From positions 1-42,548 of the forward strand of contig JADFJT010000008.1 of NCBI GenBank assembly GCA_022566015.1: DNA of 42,548 nucleotides. The letters run 5' to 3'. The position numbers were made by a program, and so were the translations under genes. This stretch comes from Pseudomonadota bacterium (GTDB lineage Bacteria; Pseudomonadota; Gammaproteobacteria; GCA-001735895). Below are positions 8,788 through 16,706 of this stretch, piece after piece (position 1 is the stretch's first letter; the number at the start of each line of letters is the position of its first letter). The notes under the pieces are model-generated. The model worked only from the letters and a program-made list of their open reading frames with translations. It was not told the origin of the DNA and ran no database searches.

Positions 8788-9627
8788 ATGAGAGAGATTG
8801 AAAGTATCAGGGAAAGCGGTGGCTATTTAAATCGCTATGTGCATGATTCGAAAGTCTGTCAATGCGAGATGACTTTTTCGGTATACCTGCCGCCGCAGGC
8901 CGAAAACGATAAAGTGCCCGCCCTATACTGGTTGTCAGGCCTTACCTGTACCGATGACAATGCTCGCACTAAAGCCGGTGCACAGCGTTTTGCTGCGGAA
9001 TATGGTATCGCTGTCGTATTTCCAGACACCAGTCCACGCGGCGAACAAGTTGATGATCAAGCCGATCGATACGACCTGGGGCAAGGTGCCGGATTTTATG
9101 TCAATGCAACTAGAACGCCTTGGTCGAGGCACTTTCAGATGTACGACTATGTTACCGACGAGTTACCTGGACTAATCGAGCAAAAATTGCCCCTGATACC
9201 CGGTGTTAAATCGATTAGTGGGCATTCGATGGGCGGGCACGGGGCATTGATTTGCGCACTCAAGAATCCAGATTCATTTCGCTCGGTCTCCGCATTTTCA
9301 CCTATTGTAAATCCGGTGGACTGTGCCTGGGGACAGGGTTGTTTTGGATTATACCTGGGCGATGAACGGGCGGAATGGGAAGCTTACGATGCCACCTGCC
9401 TGATTAACAGCGGTGCAAGGGTGGGGGATATTCTGATCGATCAGGGCGACGCCGACGAGTTTCTACACGAGGGGCAATTATTGCCCGAGAACCTGCAGGC
9501 GGCCTGCGATGCTAATGGCCAGCCCTGCACTATCCGTATGCAGGATGGGTACGATCATAGTTACCACTTTATCGCGAGTTTCATCGGCGAGCATATCGAA
9601 TATCACGCTGGTTATTTGAAGCCTTAA
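8788..9627 (+). CDS. fghA: S-formylglutathione hydrolase
   Basis: This esterase splits S-formylglutathione into formate and glutathione, the step after the dehydrogenase encoded 14 bases upstream. The 279-residue alpha/beta hydrolase has the nucleophile elbow GHSMGG with Ser147, the oxyanion-region segment LYWLSGLTCTDDNA, a DQGDADEFL segment with the likely catalytic Asp, and the catalytic His in GYDHSYHFI near residue 256. An AAGGAA ribosome binding site precedes the ATG. No formate dehydrogenase is present nearby. In E. coli the gene is called frmB. Confidence 0.96.
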   Translation: MREIESIRESGGYLNRYVHDSKVCQCEMTFSVYLPPQAENDKVPALYWLSGLTCTDDNARTKAGAQRFAAEYGIAVVFPDTSPRGEQVDDQADRYDLGQGAGFYVNATRTPWSRHFQMYDYVTDELPGLIEQKLPLIPGVKSISGHSMGGHGALICALKNPDSFRSVSAFSPIVNPVDCAWGQGCFGLYLGDERAEWEAYDATCLINSGARVGDILIDQGDADEFLHEGQLLPENLQAACDANGQPCTIRMQDGYDHSYHFIASFIGEHIEYHAGYLKP

Positions 9628-9728
9628 ATTGCGATACGTCGGTTGCGGTTTGTTGAGATCTCTTTAAGTTGCCTGAATATATTTTCTTGCCCGTGTTCAG
9701 TTCGCCCCTGATAAAGTAAAAAATTCGC

Positions 9729-9759
9729 TTGGCCTGGAGTCGACTCCAGCTGATAAACT
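9729..9759 (+). promoter_or_regulatory. MerR-type promoter/operator of metal unit 1
   Basis: TTGGCC (9729-9734) and TAAACT (9754-9759) are separated by 19 bases, the stretched spacing typical of MerR-activated promoters. The spacer region contains a perfect 16-base palindrome, CTGGAGTCGACTCCAG, at 9734-9749. As I recall it, the E. coli zntA operator for ZntR has the same core. Transcription would begin near 9766 and give a leader of about 45 bases before the barrel gene. The likely regulator is the MerR protein encoded at the end of this operon. Confidence 0.78.
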
Positions 9760-9810
9760 GTATCCAGATTAAGTGTCCAAAAGTGTAATTTGATTCTGGA
9801 GTGGATTTCG

Positions 9811-10665
9811 ATGAACCAACGTTTGTTCAAATGCCGGTGTATAAGAAGCGCAGCCTGGATACTTTTGGGCGCAAGCCTGTTGATTACTGCCTACAATGGT
9901 GTTGTTTTGGCTCATGATCCGGTGTTCGGTATTGGACCACACGTCCTATTTAAAGAAGGGTTTGAAATTTCCATCGTCGTGGCGAGGGAAAAAGCAGGCA
10001 TGGAAAAAGAATCTGAATTGGGTCTCGAATTTGTATATGGAATTACCGGTGACTGGTCTGCAGGTTTAGAAATACCCTATTCGGACAAGGACGAGGGGGT
10101 GAAATCCTCGCGTGGAGTGTCTGATATTCAGTTATTTACCAAGTACCGATTCTGGCGCGAAGATTCGCTGGGCTTGCAGAAATCCGCGGCCGTGATGTTG
10201 GCCGTCAATCTGCAAAATGGTGACGATAAGACGGACCCACCTTTGGGAAATGGCGCTACGGATGTAATTGCTGGTCTGACCTATGGGTACGAAAGCCTCA
10301 AGTGGTATCGTTGGGCCAGTGTGCGTTATCTAGTGCCTGGCGAAAATAATAGCGGACTCCGTTTAGGCGACAAATGGCGGGTGGATTTTGCCGGCGGCTG
10401 GCGTCCCGGAGAACCCGAATATCGGGCACCAGATACCGTCTGGTTGCTGGAACTCAATGGTGAATTTATCGACAGGGCCGAACTGAATGGAAACAGTATA
10501 GTCAATACTGGAGGAATCGAGTGGTTTGTCTCCCCTGGTATCTTCTGGACGACGCGTAATTTCGCCATAAAAGCTGGTATACAACTACCTGTTGCCAGCG
10601 ATCTGAATGGCAGCCAGGACGAATCCGACACTCGATTCAAGGCCTCGTTTGAATGGCATTTGTAG
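9811..10665 (+). CDS. Outer-membrane beta-barrel-like protein, first gene of metal unit 1
   Basis: The 284-residue product has an N-terminal signal peptide (hydrophobic residues about 14-34, likely cleavage after VVLA) and a mature chain of alternating beta-strand segments ending in an aromatic-rich strand with FEWHL at the C-terminus, as outer-membrane barrels do. Segments such as GITGDWSAGLEIPYS, VSDIQLFTKYRFW and NGATDVIAGLTYGYES resemble the MetA/phenol-degradation type transporter family (PF13557-like); I assign that only loosely. The mature protein begins with HDPVFGIGPH, a possible metal-binding end. I chose the ATG at 9811, preceded by GGAG, over an upstream TTG. It lies 52 bases downstream of a MerR-type promoter and is followed by an HMA gene, an NHL propeller and merR. 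Its exact cargo is unknown. Confidence 0.75.
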   Translation: MNQRLFKCRCIRSAAWILLGASLLITAYNGVVLAHDPVFGIGPHVLFKEGFEISIVVAREKAGMEKESELGLEFVYGITGDWSAGLEIPYSDKDEGVKSSRGVSDIQLFTKYRFWREDSLGLQKSAAVMLAVNLQNGDDKTDPPLGNGATDVIAGLTYGYESLKWYRWASVRYLVPGENNSGLRLGDKWRVDFAGGWRPGEPEYRAPDTVWLLELNGEFIDRAELNGNSIVNTGGIEWFVSPGIFWTTRNFAIKAGIQLPVASDLNGSQDESDTRFKASFEWHL

Positions 10666-10695
10666 GCCTTTTTTAATTTACCCGGAGCTTATCGC

Positions 10696-10989
10696 ATGAG
10701 GATAATCCAGTTTGTATTAATTATTACTCTGGTCGGCACTGGTTATAGTTTTGCCGCCGGTACCCGTTACGAGCTGCGAGTGGATGGGCTCGCCTGCCCG
10801 TTCTGCGCCTACGGCATCGAAAAGACGTTCATTCAAACCGAGGGTGTGGAAAGTGTTGAAATCGACATCAAAAACGGTCTGGTGATCGTTAACACGGTCG
10901 AAGGCATAAAATTCAGTGAAGACAAATTAATTACCATTATCGATGACACCGGCTTTACGATGAAAAGCATGAGCGTTAAACCTCGATAA
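10696..10989 (+). CDS. Periplasmic heavy-metal-associated (HMA) domain protein, MerP-like
   Basis: The 97-residue product has a signal peptide (hydrophobic to about residue 20) and a single HMA ferredoxin-like domain with the metal-binding CPFC pair at Cys34 and Cys37 in the segment DGLACPFCAYGIEK. It differs from the classical GMTCxxC form in that Leu-Ala precedes the pair and Pro-Phe lie inside it. Proteins of this type carry soft metal ions in the periplasm and pass them to membrane partners. It is the second gene of the operon between the barrel and the NHL propeller, and is distinct from the bona fide MerP encoded at 17671-17961. Confidence 0.85.
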   Translation: MRIIQFVLIITLVGTGYSFAAGTRYELRVDGLACPFCAYGIEKTFIQTEGVESVEIDIKNGLVIVNTVEGIKFSEDKLITIIDDTGFTMKSMSVKPR

Positions 10990-10996
10990 GGGGAAG

Positions 10997-11968
10997 ATGA
11001 TGGTCTGGGTGAAACGAATATCGTTATTGATATTGACTCTGGCTGTTTTTATTGTCGGGGTGACCTACCTGTTCTGGATGCCATCGCCACAGGAAGCACC
11101 TTACCAACTGGTTAAAACGTGGGGTGGAAAGGGTGAAAAACCGGGGCAGTTCAACGAGCCAACCGGTATAGCCTTAGCAGGCAATGAAATATTTGTCAGT
11201 GACTCGCGAAATACGCGCATTCAGGTATTCGACCTCGACGGAAATTTCAAACGCATGTTCGGCGAACAGGGAGACGCTCCCGGCCAATTGAATAGACCAA
11301 TGAATTTGACGATTGCCGGTGACGAACTTTACGTCGCCGAATTCTTTAACGACCGGATACAGGTATATGGACTCGATGGCAAGTTTCGCCGCAGTATCGG
11401 TAAGGCGGGGAGCGCAGGCGGCGAAATGAGCGCACCCGGCGGCGTGGCCGTTAATGCCGATGGCGAATTGTTTGTAGCCGATTTTTTCAATCAACGAGTT
11501 CAGCAATTGGCTGCCGACGGACGCTTCATACGCCAATGGGGCACGACTAAAAAAACGGGGGTGCTTGATGGCAGGTTGAACTATCCAACCGATGTGGCGA
11601 TCAATAGTGAAGGCGTTCTATATATTGCCGATGGGTACAATGACCGGATCCTGGCATTTGGTCCCGATGGCGAGTTGTTGCACCGATGGGGAGGACCTTT
11701 TGCGATGAATATTTTTGGCCCTTTTAATAGCTGGTTCGCAACTGTCACCGGTATTTCTATCGGTCCGCGCGGTGATGTTTTTGTTGCAGATTTTTATAAT
11801 GACCGAGTACAGAAATTTAGCGCAGAGGGTGAATTTATCAATGCCTTCGGCATCGAAAGTACGGCACCAACCCACACCGCAATTGCGGTCGTCGAGGCCG
11901 ACGATGGCAGTGTTTTTGTCGCAGATTATGCCAATCATCAGGTACAAAAATGGCAGCCCGGGGAGTAA
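10997..11968 (+). CDS. Membrane-anchored NHL-repeat beta-propeller protein
   Basis: The 323-residue product has one N-terminal hydrophobic segment (about residues 7-25, signal anchor or lipid-free signal) and then six or so NHL repeats, seen as the recurring pattern G-x-GxFxxPxGIA, hydrophobic xVADxxNxRIQxF and LDGxFxR. Examples are PTGIALAGNEIFVSDSRN, PGGVAVNADGELFVADFFN and PTDVAINSEGVLYIADGYN. Such propellers are binding platforms rather than enzymes; a peptidylglycine-type catalytic signature was not seen. It starts seven bases after the HMA gene and ends five bases before merR, so it is co-transcribed. A role in sensing or holding metal-damaged or metal-loaded envelope proteins is a guess from context only. 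Confidence 0.82.
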   Translation: MMVWVKRISLLILTLAVFIVGVTYLFWMPSPQEAPYQLVKTWGGKGEKPGQFNEPTGIALAGNEIFVSDSRNTRIQVFDLDGNFKRMFGEQGDAPGQLNRPMNLTIAGDELYVAEFFNDRIQVYGLDGKFRRSIGKAGSAGGEMSAPGGVAVNADGELFVADFFNQRVQQLAADGRFIRQWGTTKKTGVLDGRLNYPTDVAINSEGVLYIADGYNDRILAFGPDGELLHRWGGPFAMNIFGPFNSWFATVTGISIGPRGDVFVADFYNDRVQKFSAEGEFINAFGIESTAPTHTAIAVVEADDGSVFVADYANHQVQKWQPGE

Positions 11969-11973
11969 TCGAC

Positions 11974-12387
11974 ATGAGGAGTGATACGCTTTCGAACAGT
12001 TACCGCATTGGGCACATCAGCAAAAAGCTTGGGCTTACCGTCGATACGTTACGCTACTACGAAAAAATTGGCCTGCTGCCGCGCGTTTATCGTACGGCAG
12101 CGGGCATTCGAAATTACCATGATAACGACATTTCTCGACTCAGATTTATCCAACGCGCGCAGAAGATGGACTTCACCCTGGCTGAAATTAGCGAACTCTT
12201 ACAAATGCGGGAAGATCCACAACACGCCCGGCAAGAGGTACATGAGCTCACGCTCAAAAAGTTGGTAAAGATAGAAGGCCGTCTACAGGATCTCACCGCC
12301 TTGCGTGACGAACTAATCCAGCTAACTAATTTGTGTGCCAGCACTGAAAAAGGCTGCCCAATTATAGAGGGTTTCGAAAATAGCTAA
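11974..12387 (+). CDS. MerR-family metal-responsive regulator, unit 1
   Basis: The 137-residue product has the MerR winged-helix N-terminus (YRIGHISKKLGLTVDTLRYYEKIGLLP, then RLRFIQRAQKMDFTLAEISELL) and a long dimerisation helix. The C-terminal loop has two cysteines in CASTEKGCPIIEGF, seven residues apart, resembling CueR, whose pair is eight apart. At the position of the key cysteine of ZntR (C79) the sequence has Arg in DPQHARQEV. So although its presumed operator resembles that of ZntR, the divalent-ion cysteine is missing and metal specificity cannot be read off. The ATG at 11974 has a GGGGAG ribosome binding site and lies five bases after the NHL gene; the regulator is the last gene of its own operon. 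Confidence 0.9.
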   Translation: MRSDTLSNSYRIGHISKKLGLTVDTLRYYEKIGLLPRVYRTAAGIRNYHDNDISRLRFIQRAQKMDFTLAEISELLQMREDPQHARQEVHELTLKKLVKIEGRLQDLTALRDELIQLTNLCASTEKGCPIIEGFENS

Positions 12388-12406
12388 AGACAGGCCCAAT
12401 TAATCC

Positions 12407-12437
12407 TTGATCTTCCAGCTACTGGAAGCTGTATAAG
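12407..12437 (+). promoter_or_regulatory. MerR-type promoter/operator of metal unit 2
   Basis: TTGATC (12407-12412) and TATAAG (12432-12437) are 19 bases apart. Perfect arms CTTCCAG (12412-12418) and CTGGAAG (12422-12428) flank a three-base centre, the geometry of MerR-family operators; the arms resemble CueR-type sites as I recall them. Predicted transcription start, about seven bases past the -10, falls at 12444-12446, on or next to the ATG of the following merR gene. Confidence 0.78.
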
Positions 12438-12445
12438 TGAGAATT

Positions 12446-12952
12446 ATGAATGACAGGCACTTAAATGACGGTACAGGCAGCCAATATTCCATAGGCAAAG
12501 CTGCAACCGCTTCGGGCTTGACTACCAAAGCTATCCGCTACTACGAGCAGATCGGCCTGATCCCCAAAGCACCTCGGCGCAACAAAGAGAGCGCCCCGCA
12601 CACCGGTGGCGATCGAGTCTATGGCGATGCCGATATTGCGCGCTTGCGCTTTATCCACCACGCTCGCCTGGTAGATCTGAGCCTGGCCGACATCGGTGAA
12701 CTGGTGACAATAGCCGACCAGGCAGGTTGCCCCAGTGGGCATCCGCGCTACGGCGATGTATTAAAACAGCATTTACGCAACATCGACGAGCGCATTAATC
12801 ACTTGCTCGGGCTTCGCCAATCGGTGGCGAAACTATTGCATCCTTCCCAAACCCTGGATAGCGACGATTGTACCTGGACCACCTGCGACTGCATGCTGGC
12901 GGGACCGTCACCAATTGGAATCGAAATCGAAATAAGCCAACCTCGAACTTAA
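12446..12952 (+). CDS. MerR-family metal-responsive regulator, unit 2
   Basis: The 168-residue product has a standard MerR DNA-binding domain (YSIGKAATASGLTTKAIRYYEQIGLIPKAPR, then ARLRFIHHARLVDLSLADIGELV) with a five-to-eight residue insertion in the wing (KESAPHTGGDRVYG). The dimerisation region carries GCPSGHPRY, and the C-terminus a DCTWTTCDC cluster, so five cysteines or histidines are positioned to bind a soft metal, unlike the unit 1 regulator. An in-frame GTG at 12437 overlaps the -10 box, so the ATG at 12446 is preferred; the transcript would then be essentially leaderless. It heads the operon with the small Cys-rich gene, YVTN propeller and ABC genes. Confidence 0.9.
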   Translation: MNDRHLNDGTGSQYSIGKAATASGLTTKAIRYYEQIGLIPKAPRRNKESAPHTGGDRVYGDADIARLRFIHHARLVDLSLADIGELVTIADQAGCPSGHPRYGDVLKQHLRNIDERINHLLGLRQSVAKLLHPSQTLDSDDCTWTTCDCMLAGPSPIGIEIEISQPRT

Positions 12953-12989
12953 TTATGAATCGCCGTGAAAACGGCAGGGGGATAATCGA

Positions 12990-13196
12990 ATGTGTGAATA
13001 TTGCGGATGTGGACAGGACACATTTATTCGCTGGCCGGTGGCCGGACGGGTGGCGAACAGTAGCCTGGGAGGCATTCCTGTGGTAGCCGTTGCCAAATCG
13101 CGCAACGTTCGCGTAGATGCACAGTATAACTCGACTCGCGGTGAGGAGCTAAGAACCTTCAGAACTGTTGATCGCCGAATTGAATATCTCGGTTAG
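12990..13196 (+). CDS. Small Cys-rich-start hypothetical protein
   Basis: A 68-residue reading frame begins MCEYCGCG, with three cysteines in the first seven residues, and has an AGGGGGA ribosome binding site seven bases before its ATG. It fills the otherwise empty space between the unit 2 merR and the YVTN gene and ends seven bases before that gene's ATG. A MCxYCGC start is also seen, as I recall, in some hemerythrin-domain and metal-chaperone proteins, but the remainder here resembles nothing I know. A perfect five-base stem with a GAAA loop (12962-12975) sits directly before the ribosome binding site. It could be a real metal-binding peptide or a decayed gene start; ribosome binding site and spacing favour the former. 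Confidence 0.5.
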   Translation: MCEYCGCGQDTFIRWPVAGRVANSSLGGIPVVAVAKSRNVRVDAQYNSTRGEELRTFRTVDRRIEYLG

Positions 13197-13203
13197 ATTC
13201 AAA

Positions 13204-14205
13204 ATGATCGTAGCATCCGCTCTGGCCGCCCTCATGGCGGGCATCGGCGCATGGTACTTCGTCGGCAGGGTTGAGTGTGTTGCCTGGGAAAAGCAACATC
13301 TGCCTGGTATCGAAGCGGGTAAGCAGTACTTGTACGTCGCCATGGGGGAATGTGACAGCGTACTGGCTATCGACCCGACCACGCAGACTGTCGCCGCTTA
13401 TACGAGCCTTGAGGGACGGTTTCCCCATGGATTGATCTACGATCCGGGACGCAATTTGGTGTATGTGGTGAATGAAAAATCCGACGACATGACCGTGCTG
13501 GGCCTGCCCGAATTTTCACCACGCGCCCGCGTCGAAGTGGGCGATTTTCCGGTCGATGTCACACTGATGTCAGGCAGTATCCTGATTACAAATTATTCCG
13601 GAGATTCGGTGTCGGTGGTCGATCCAGTCACGTTCAAAGTGGTGCGGGAGCTAGACAGCGAGGCGGCCACTCACTTCGCAGTATCGATGGACCGGAAATA
13701 CACCTATTTCAGTAATTGGAGCGACGATACTGTCTCGGTGCTGGATTCAAGCCTCGAGGCTGTGGTGGCCGTGATCGACACTGGCAAAAGACCCAACCAT
13801 CTCACTTTCAGCCGGGATGGTAATTTCGTCTACGTGACCAATTACAAAGGAGATTCGGTTACTGTTATCGACCACCGCGCACGGCGTGCCATCGCCGAAA
13901 TTCCGGTGGGTAAACGCCCGATGACCCCGATCACCACGGCGGATCGGCTGTATGTCTCGAATATCGAGTCAGGCACGATTTCGGTGATAGACATTGACAG
14001 TAACCAGGTGTTAACTGAAATAATTACCGGGGGAAATCCGCAGCATATGGCGATCATGGGGAAATTGCTGTACGTTACCAATCCGGACCTCGAGCAGATT
14101 CAGGTGATCGATTTATCCCAGAAGCAAGTGGTCGGGAATATTTTCACAGGTCCTTCGCCACAGCAGATAAGCCCTCGATATCTGAATCAGGTTCCATCGT
14201 ACTAA
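13204..14205 (+). CDS. YVTN-type beta-propeller protein, exported
   Basis: The 333-residue product has an N-terminal hydrophobic segment (about residues 2-18, signal peptide or anchor) and a seven-bladed-type propeller made of repeats of the form YVTNYxGDSVTVID, for example LVYVVNEKSDDMTVLGL, ILITNYSGDSVSVVDP, FVYVTNYKGDSVTVIDH and LYVSNIESGTISVIDI. YVTN propellers are periplasmic or surface binding domains. Two cysteines lie in the first sixty residues (VECVAWEK and GECDSV). The ATG at 13204 has no clear ribosome binding site and may depend on coupling with the small gene seven bases upstream; a TTG at 13168 would be an alternative. The FtsX-type ABC permeases follow 15 bases later. Confidence 0.85.
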   Translation: MIVASALAALMAGIGAWYFVGRVECVAWEKQHLPGIEAGKQYLYVAMGECDSVLAIDPTTQTVAAYTSLEGRFPHGLIYDPGRNLVYVVNEKSDDMTVLGLPEFSPRARVEVGDFPVDVTLMSGSILITNYSGDSVSVVDPVTFKVVRELDSEAATHFAVSMDRKYTYFSNWSDDTVSVLDSSLEAVVAVIDTGKRPNHLTFSRDGNFVYVTNYKGDSVTVIDHRARRAIAEIPVGKRPMTPITTADRLYVSNIESGTISVIDIDSNQVLTEIITGGNPQHMAIMGKLLYVTNPDLEQIQVIDLSQKQVVGNIFTGPSPQQISPRYLNQVPSY

Positions 14206-14220
14206 TACACGAGATTGAAC

Positions 14221-15393
14221 ATGCCAATCTGGTTCAAACACAGTTTCTATAATGTCTGGCGGAAACCATTCCGAACAGCACTGGTAGTCCTGTTTCTGTC
14301 TCTGGTTGTCGGCCTGTTTACGGTGATGGCCACGGTCAACCACCTGGCCAGTAAGCAATTTGAAGCACTTGAGGGTACTTTGGAAAGCACCATCGAGCTG
14401 CGCCCGATCGGATCGCTCGGTCTGGGCGGCACTCGTTCGCAGCCGCTGCCATTCGCGCTGGTAGACGAGATCCAGCAAATGGGTGCCGGACTGCGGATCA
14501 ACCCCTACCTGATCCGTCGCGAGTTTCAGGGCCAAACGACGACCTTCTTCGTCGGTACGCCTCCGAGTGCGCCGCTACTGGCAGTGGGCGACCCCGAGCC
14601 GATGGACGGGCGCATCATCGCCGGCCGAGTCTTTGATATCACCGATGGCGATACCCCATTAGCCGTGATAGGGCTGGAAGTCGCCAGTCGCTATGGTATC
14701 GAAGCGCAACAACTGGGCCAGGATACGAAGCTTAATATTAAAGGGCGAGACTGGCGGGTAATCGGTATATTCGATGGCGGTAATGGTTTTACCAACAATC
14801 AGTTATTCCTCAGCATGACAGCGATGCGCGATGCGTTCCAGGCGCAGGGCCTGTCGCGCGTGGTGATTCAGGCACCGTCTGCTGCACGCGGTATTGAGGT
14901 TGCCGAGCAGTTGGCGATCCGACTCTCCGGTCAGGCCGATGTGGTGACCAATCGACCGGCGGTGGCTCTTGCTCAGGCCTCACTGGCGGGTATTAGTAGT
15001 GCGACCCGTACTGGGGCTTTCGTATTTTTTATAGTAGGCGCGTTGGTAGTGATGGGGGCCATGGTATTGACCTTCCGTGATCAGCTACATGAGATTGGCA
15101 TCGAGAAGGCCCTCGGCGCTTCCAATGCAATTCTCGCGCGTCGGCTGCTGACCGAATCGGTGCTGCTCACCGCCAGCGGCGGGTTGGGGGGACTGGTGGT
15201 GGCCTGGTTTGGCCTGTCCGTTTATGCGCGCAGCTGGACCAGTATAAAATTCGGCCTGATCGAGTCACCCTTGTCACTCCCTGCGGCTATTAGCATCCTG
15301 CTGGTCTGCATCGCGCTCGGGGCGCTGGGCAGCCTGTACCCGATTCTTCGCAGCCGCCACCTCGATCCACTCACCATCCTGCGTGAGGAGTAA
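14221..15393 (+). CDS. FtsX/MacB-type ABC transporter permease, first subunit
   Basis: The 390-residue product has the FtsX-family layout: one membrane helix near residues 20-42 after a FYNVWRKPFRTAL start, a large periplasmic domain of about 200 residues, then three C-terminal helices (FVFFIVGALVVMGAMVLTF, a glycine-rich second and LPAAISILLVCIALGALGSLYPI) and the family's typical end LDPLTILREE. Such permeases do not form a conventional channel but pass mechanical force from ATP hydrolysis to the periplasm, as in MacB and LolCDE. I chose the ATG at 14221 with GAG seven bases upstream. It pairs with the permease at 15398 and the ATPase at 16707. No membrane-fusion protein or TolC is encoded beside it. 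This gene is visibly GC-richer than the core genes. Confidence 0.9.
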   Translation: MPIWFKHSFYNVWRKPFRTALVVLFLSLVVGLFTVMATVNHLASKQFEALEGTLESTIELRPIGSLGLGGTRSQPLPFALVDEIQQMGAGLRINPYLIRREFQGQTTTFFVGTPPSAPLLAVGDPEPMDGRIIAGRVFDITDGDTPLAVIGLEVASRYGIEAQQLGQDTKLNIKGRDWRVIGIFDGGNGFTNNQLFLSMTAMRDAFQAQGLSRVVIQAPSAARGIEVAEQLAIRLSGQADVVTNRPAVALAQASLAGISSATRTGAFVFFIVGALVVMGAMVLTFRDQLHEIGIEKALGASNAILARRLLTESVLLTASGGLGGLVVAWFGLSVYARSWTSIKFGLIESPLSLPAAISILLVCIALGALGSLYPILRSRHLDPLTILREE

Positions 15394-15397
15394 GACT

Positions 15398-16690
15398 TTG
15401 CCGATTCAGCGTTTCCTGTTCCGTTATGCCTGGCGTAACCTCTGGCGAGTTCCTGGGCGCACCCTGTTGGTGCTGGCGCTGACTGGCCCCGTGTTCCTCT
15501 CGCTGTTATTGATGCTGGCCAATTCTGATGCGCTGGAAGGCCAGATCGATCGTCTGGAATCCGAAACGGCTACCCTGATTCAATTGCGCGGACGTTCAAC
15601 TTTCGGACACATTAATCAGGCTGGGGGATTGAATAAACTGATGCCGGCCAGTATCGAATCTGCTCTCGTTCGACTCCCCCATGTCATTCGCGTGGAACCC
15701 TACCTGGTGGCGATCGAACCTATTGCAGGCTACTACATGACATTACACATCGGCGTACGACCGGGGGATGCGCAACGCCTGGCTACGCACGGTGAAGTTG
15801 GTGGCGTGGACCTGGTGGCCGGACGTAATTTCACCTCGGCAGATGATGGCGACGACGTCGCTTTGCTTGGCCTGGACTACGCCAGGAAAATGGGTATTAC
15901 GCTCGACAATTTCCGACCCGGCGAGTCGATGTTCATCAAAGATGTGCTACGCGACGGCGAGCCCGGCGTGATCAAGGTCGGCACGCGCAGCATCGGCGGA
16001 CGCCCTTTTCGCATCGTCGGACTGTTCAGTAGCGGCTACAGCTTTGGTGATAATCAAATGTTCCTGCCCTACCGGACCTTCCAGCGCCATTACGGGGCCG
16101 AGGGGCGGGTCTCTAAATTCTTTCTTCGTGTCGACAAGGCCGTAAACGTCGATACCGTGACAGCGGCGATACGAAACCAATTTCCCGAACTAGATATCAT
16201 CACCCGCGCAGACGGTGCCCGTTTCATTTCCTCGGCGCTTGGCACCATGCGCCGAATCGGTCGAATATGGCTAGGAGCGACAGTTCTGCTCGCTGGCGCG
16301 ATGGTTTTGTTCGCGATGCTATTGGCTGCAGACGAGCGCATCCGCGAGCTAGGCACCCTCAAGGCTGTGGGCGCCTCGACGCCAAATCTGGCGATACTGT
16401 TGATCAGTGAATCTATGTTACTCGCTGGACTCGGTGCGACGCTCGGGGGCACGCTTTACGCGTTCTTTGGTGAGATCATTGGCCGCTCGTTTTTTAAGGC
16501 TACCTTTGGCGTTTATCTGCCGGGTCAATACGGGGACAGCCTGCTCGATAACATGCTGGTGAGTTACAGCCTGTCTCCTGGCTTAGTGATCGTGTTGGTG
16601 ATCGCTACGACGCTGGTCGGTGGGCTTGGCAGCCTCTATGCACTCTACAAGGTGCACCGCTTAAGTCCGGTCGAAGCGCTGCGATCCTGA
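15398..16690 (+). CDS. FtsX/MacB-type ABC transporter permease, second subunit
   Basis: The 430-residue product has the same layout as its neighbour: an N-terminal helix after FRYAWRNLWRVPGRTLLVLAL, a large periplasmic domain, then three C-terminal helices (WLGATVLLAGAMVLFAMLLA, ESMLLAGLGATLGGTLYAFF and VIVLVIATTLVGGLGSLYALY) and the closing HRLSPVEALRS. It is a paralogue of the first subunit rather than a duplicate, so the transporter is likely a heterodimer of permeases with two copies of the ATPase. The probable start is TTG at 15398, because AGGAG lies seven bases upstream at the end of the preceding gene; a GTG at 15383 lacks a site. Only four bases separate it from the stop of the first subunit. 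Confidence 0.9.
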   Translation: MPIQRFLFRYAWRNLWRVPGRTLLVLALTGPVFLSLLLMLANSDALEGQIDRLESETATLIQLRGRSTFGHINQAGGLNKLMPASIESALVRLPHVIRVEPYLVAIEPIAGYYMTLHIGVRPGDAQRLATHGEVGGVDLVAGRNFTSADDGDDVALLGLDYARKMGITLDNFRPGESMFIKDVLRDGEPGVIKVGTRSIGGRPFRIVGLFSSGYSFGDNQMFLPYRTFQRHYGAEGRVSKFFLRVDKAVNVDTVTAAIRNQFPELDIITRADGARFISSALGTMRRIGRIWLGATVLLAGAMVLFAMLLAADERIRELGTLKAVGASTPNLAILLISESMLLAGLGATLGGTLYAFFGEIIGRSFFKATFGVYLPGQYGDSLLDNMLVSYSLSPGLVIVLVIATTLVGGLGSLYALYKVHRLSPVEALRS

Positions 16691-16706
16691 TTATGGAGAA
16701 CTCCTG

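Noticed and set aside
9811-12387. Unit 1 as a second mer operon
   Set aside because: No MerT, MerF or MerA homologue is present, the HMA pair context differs from MerP, and the operator differs from the mer dyad.
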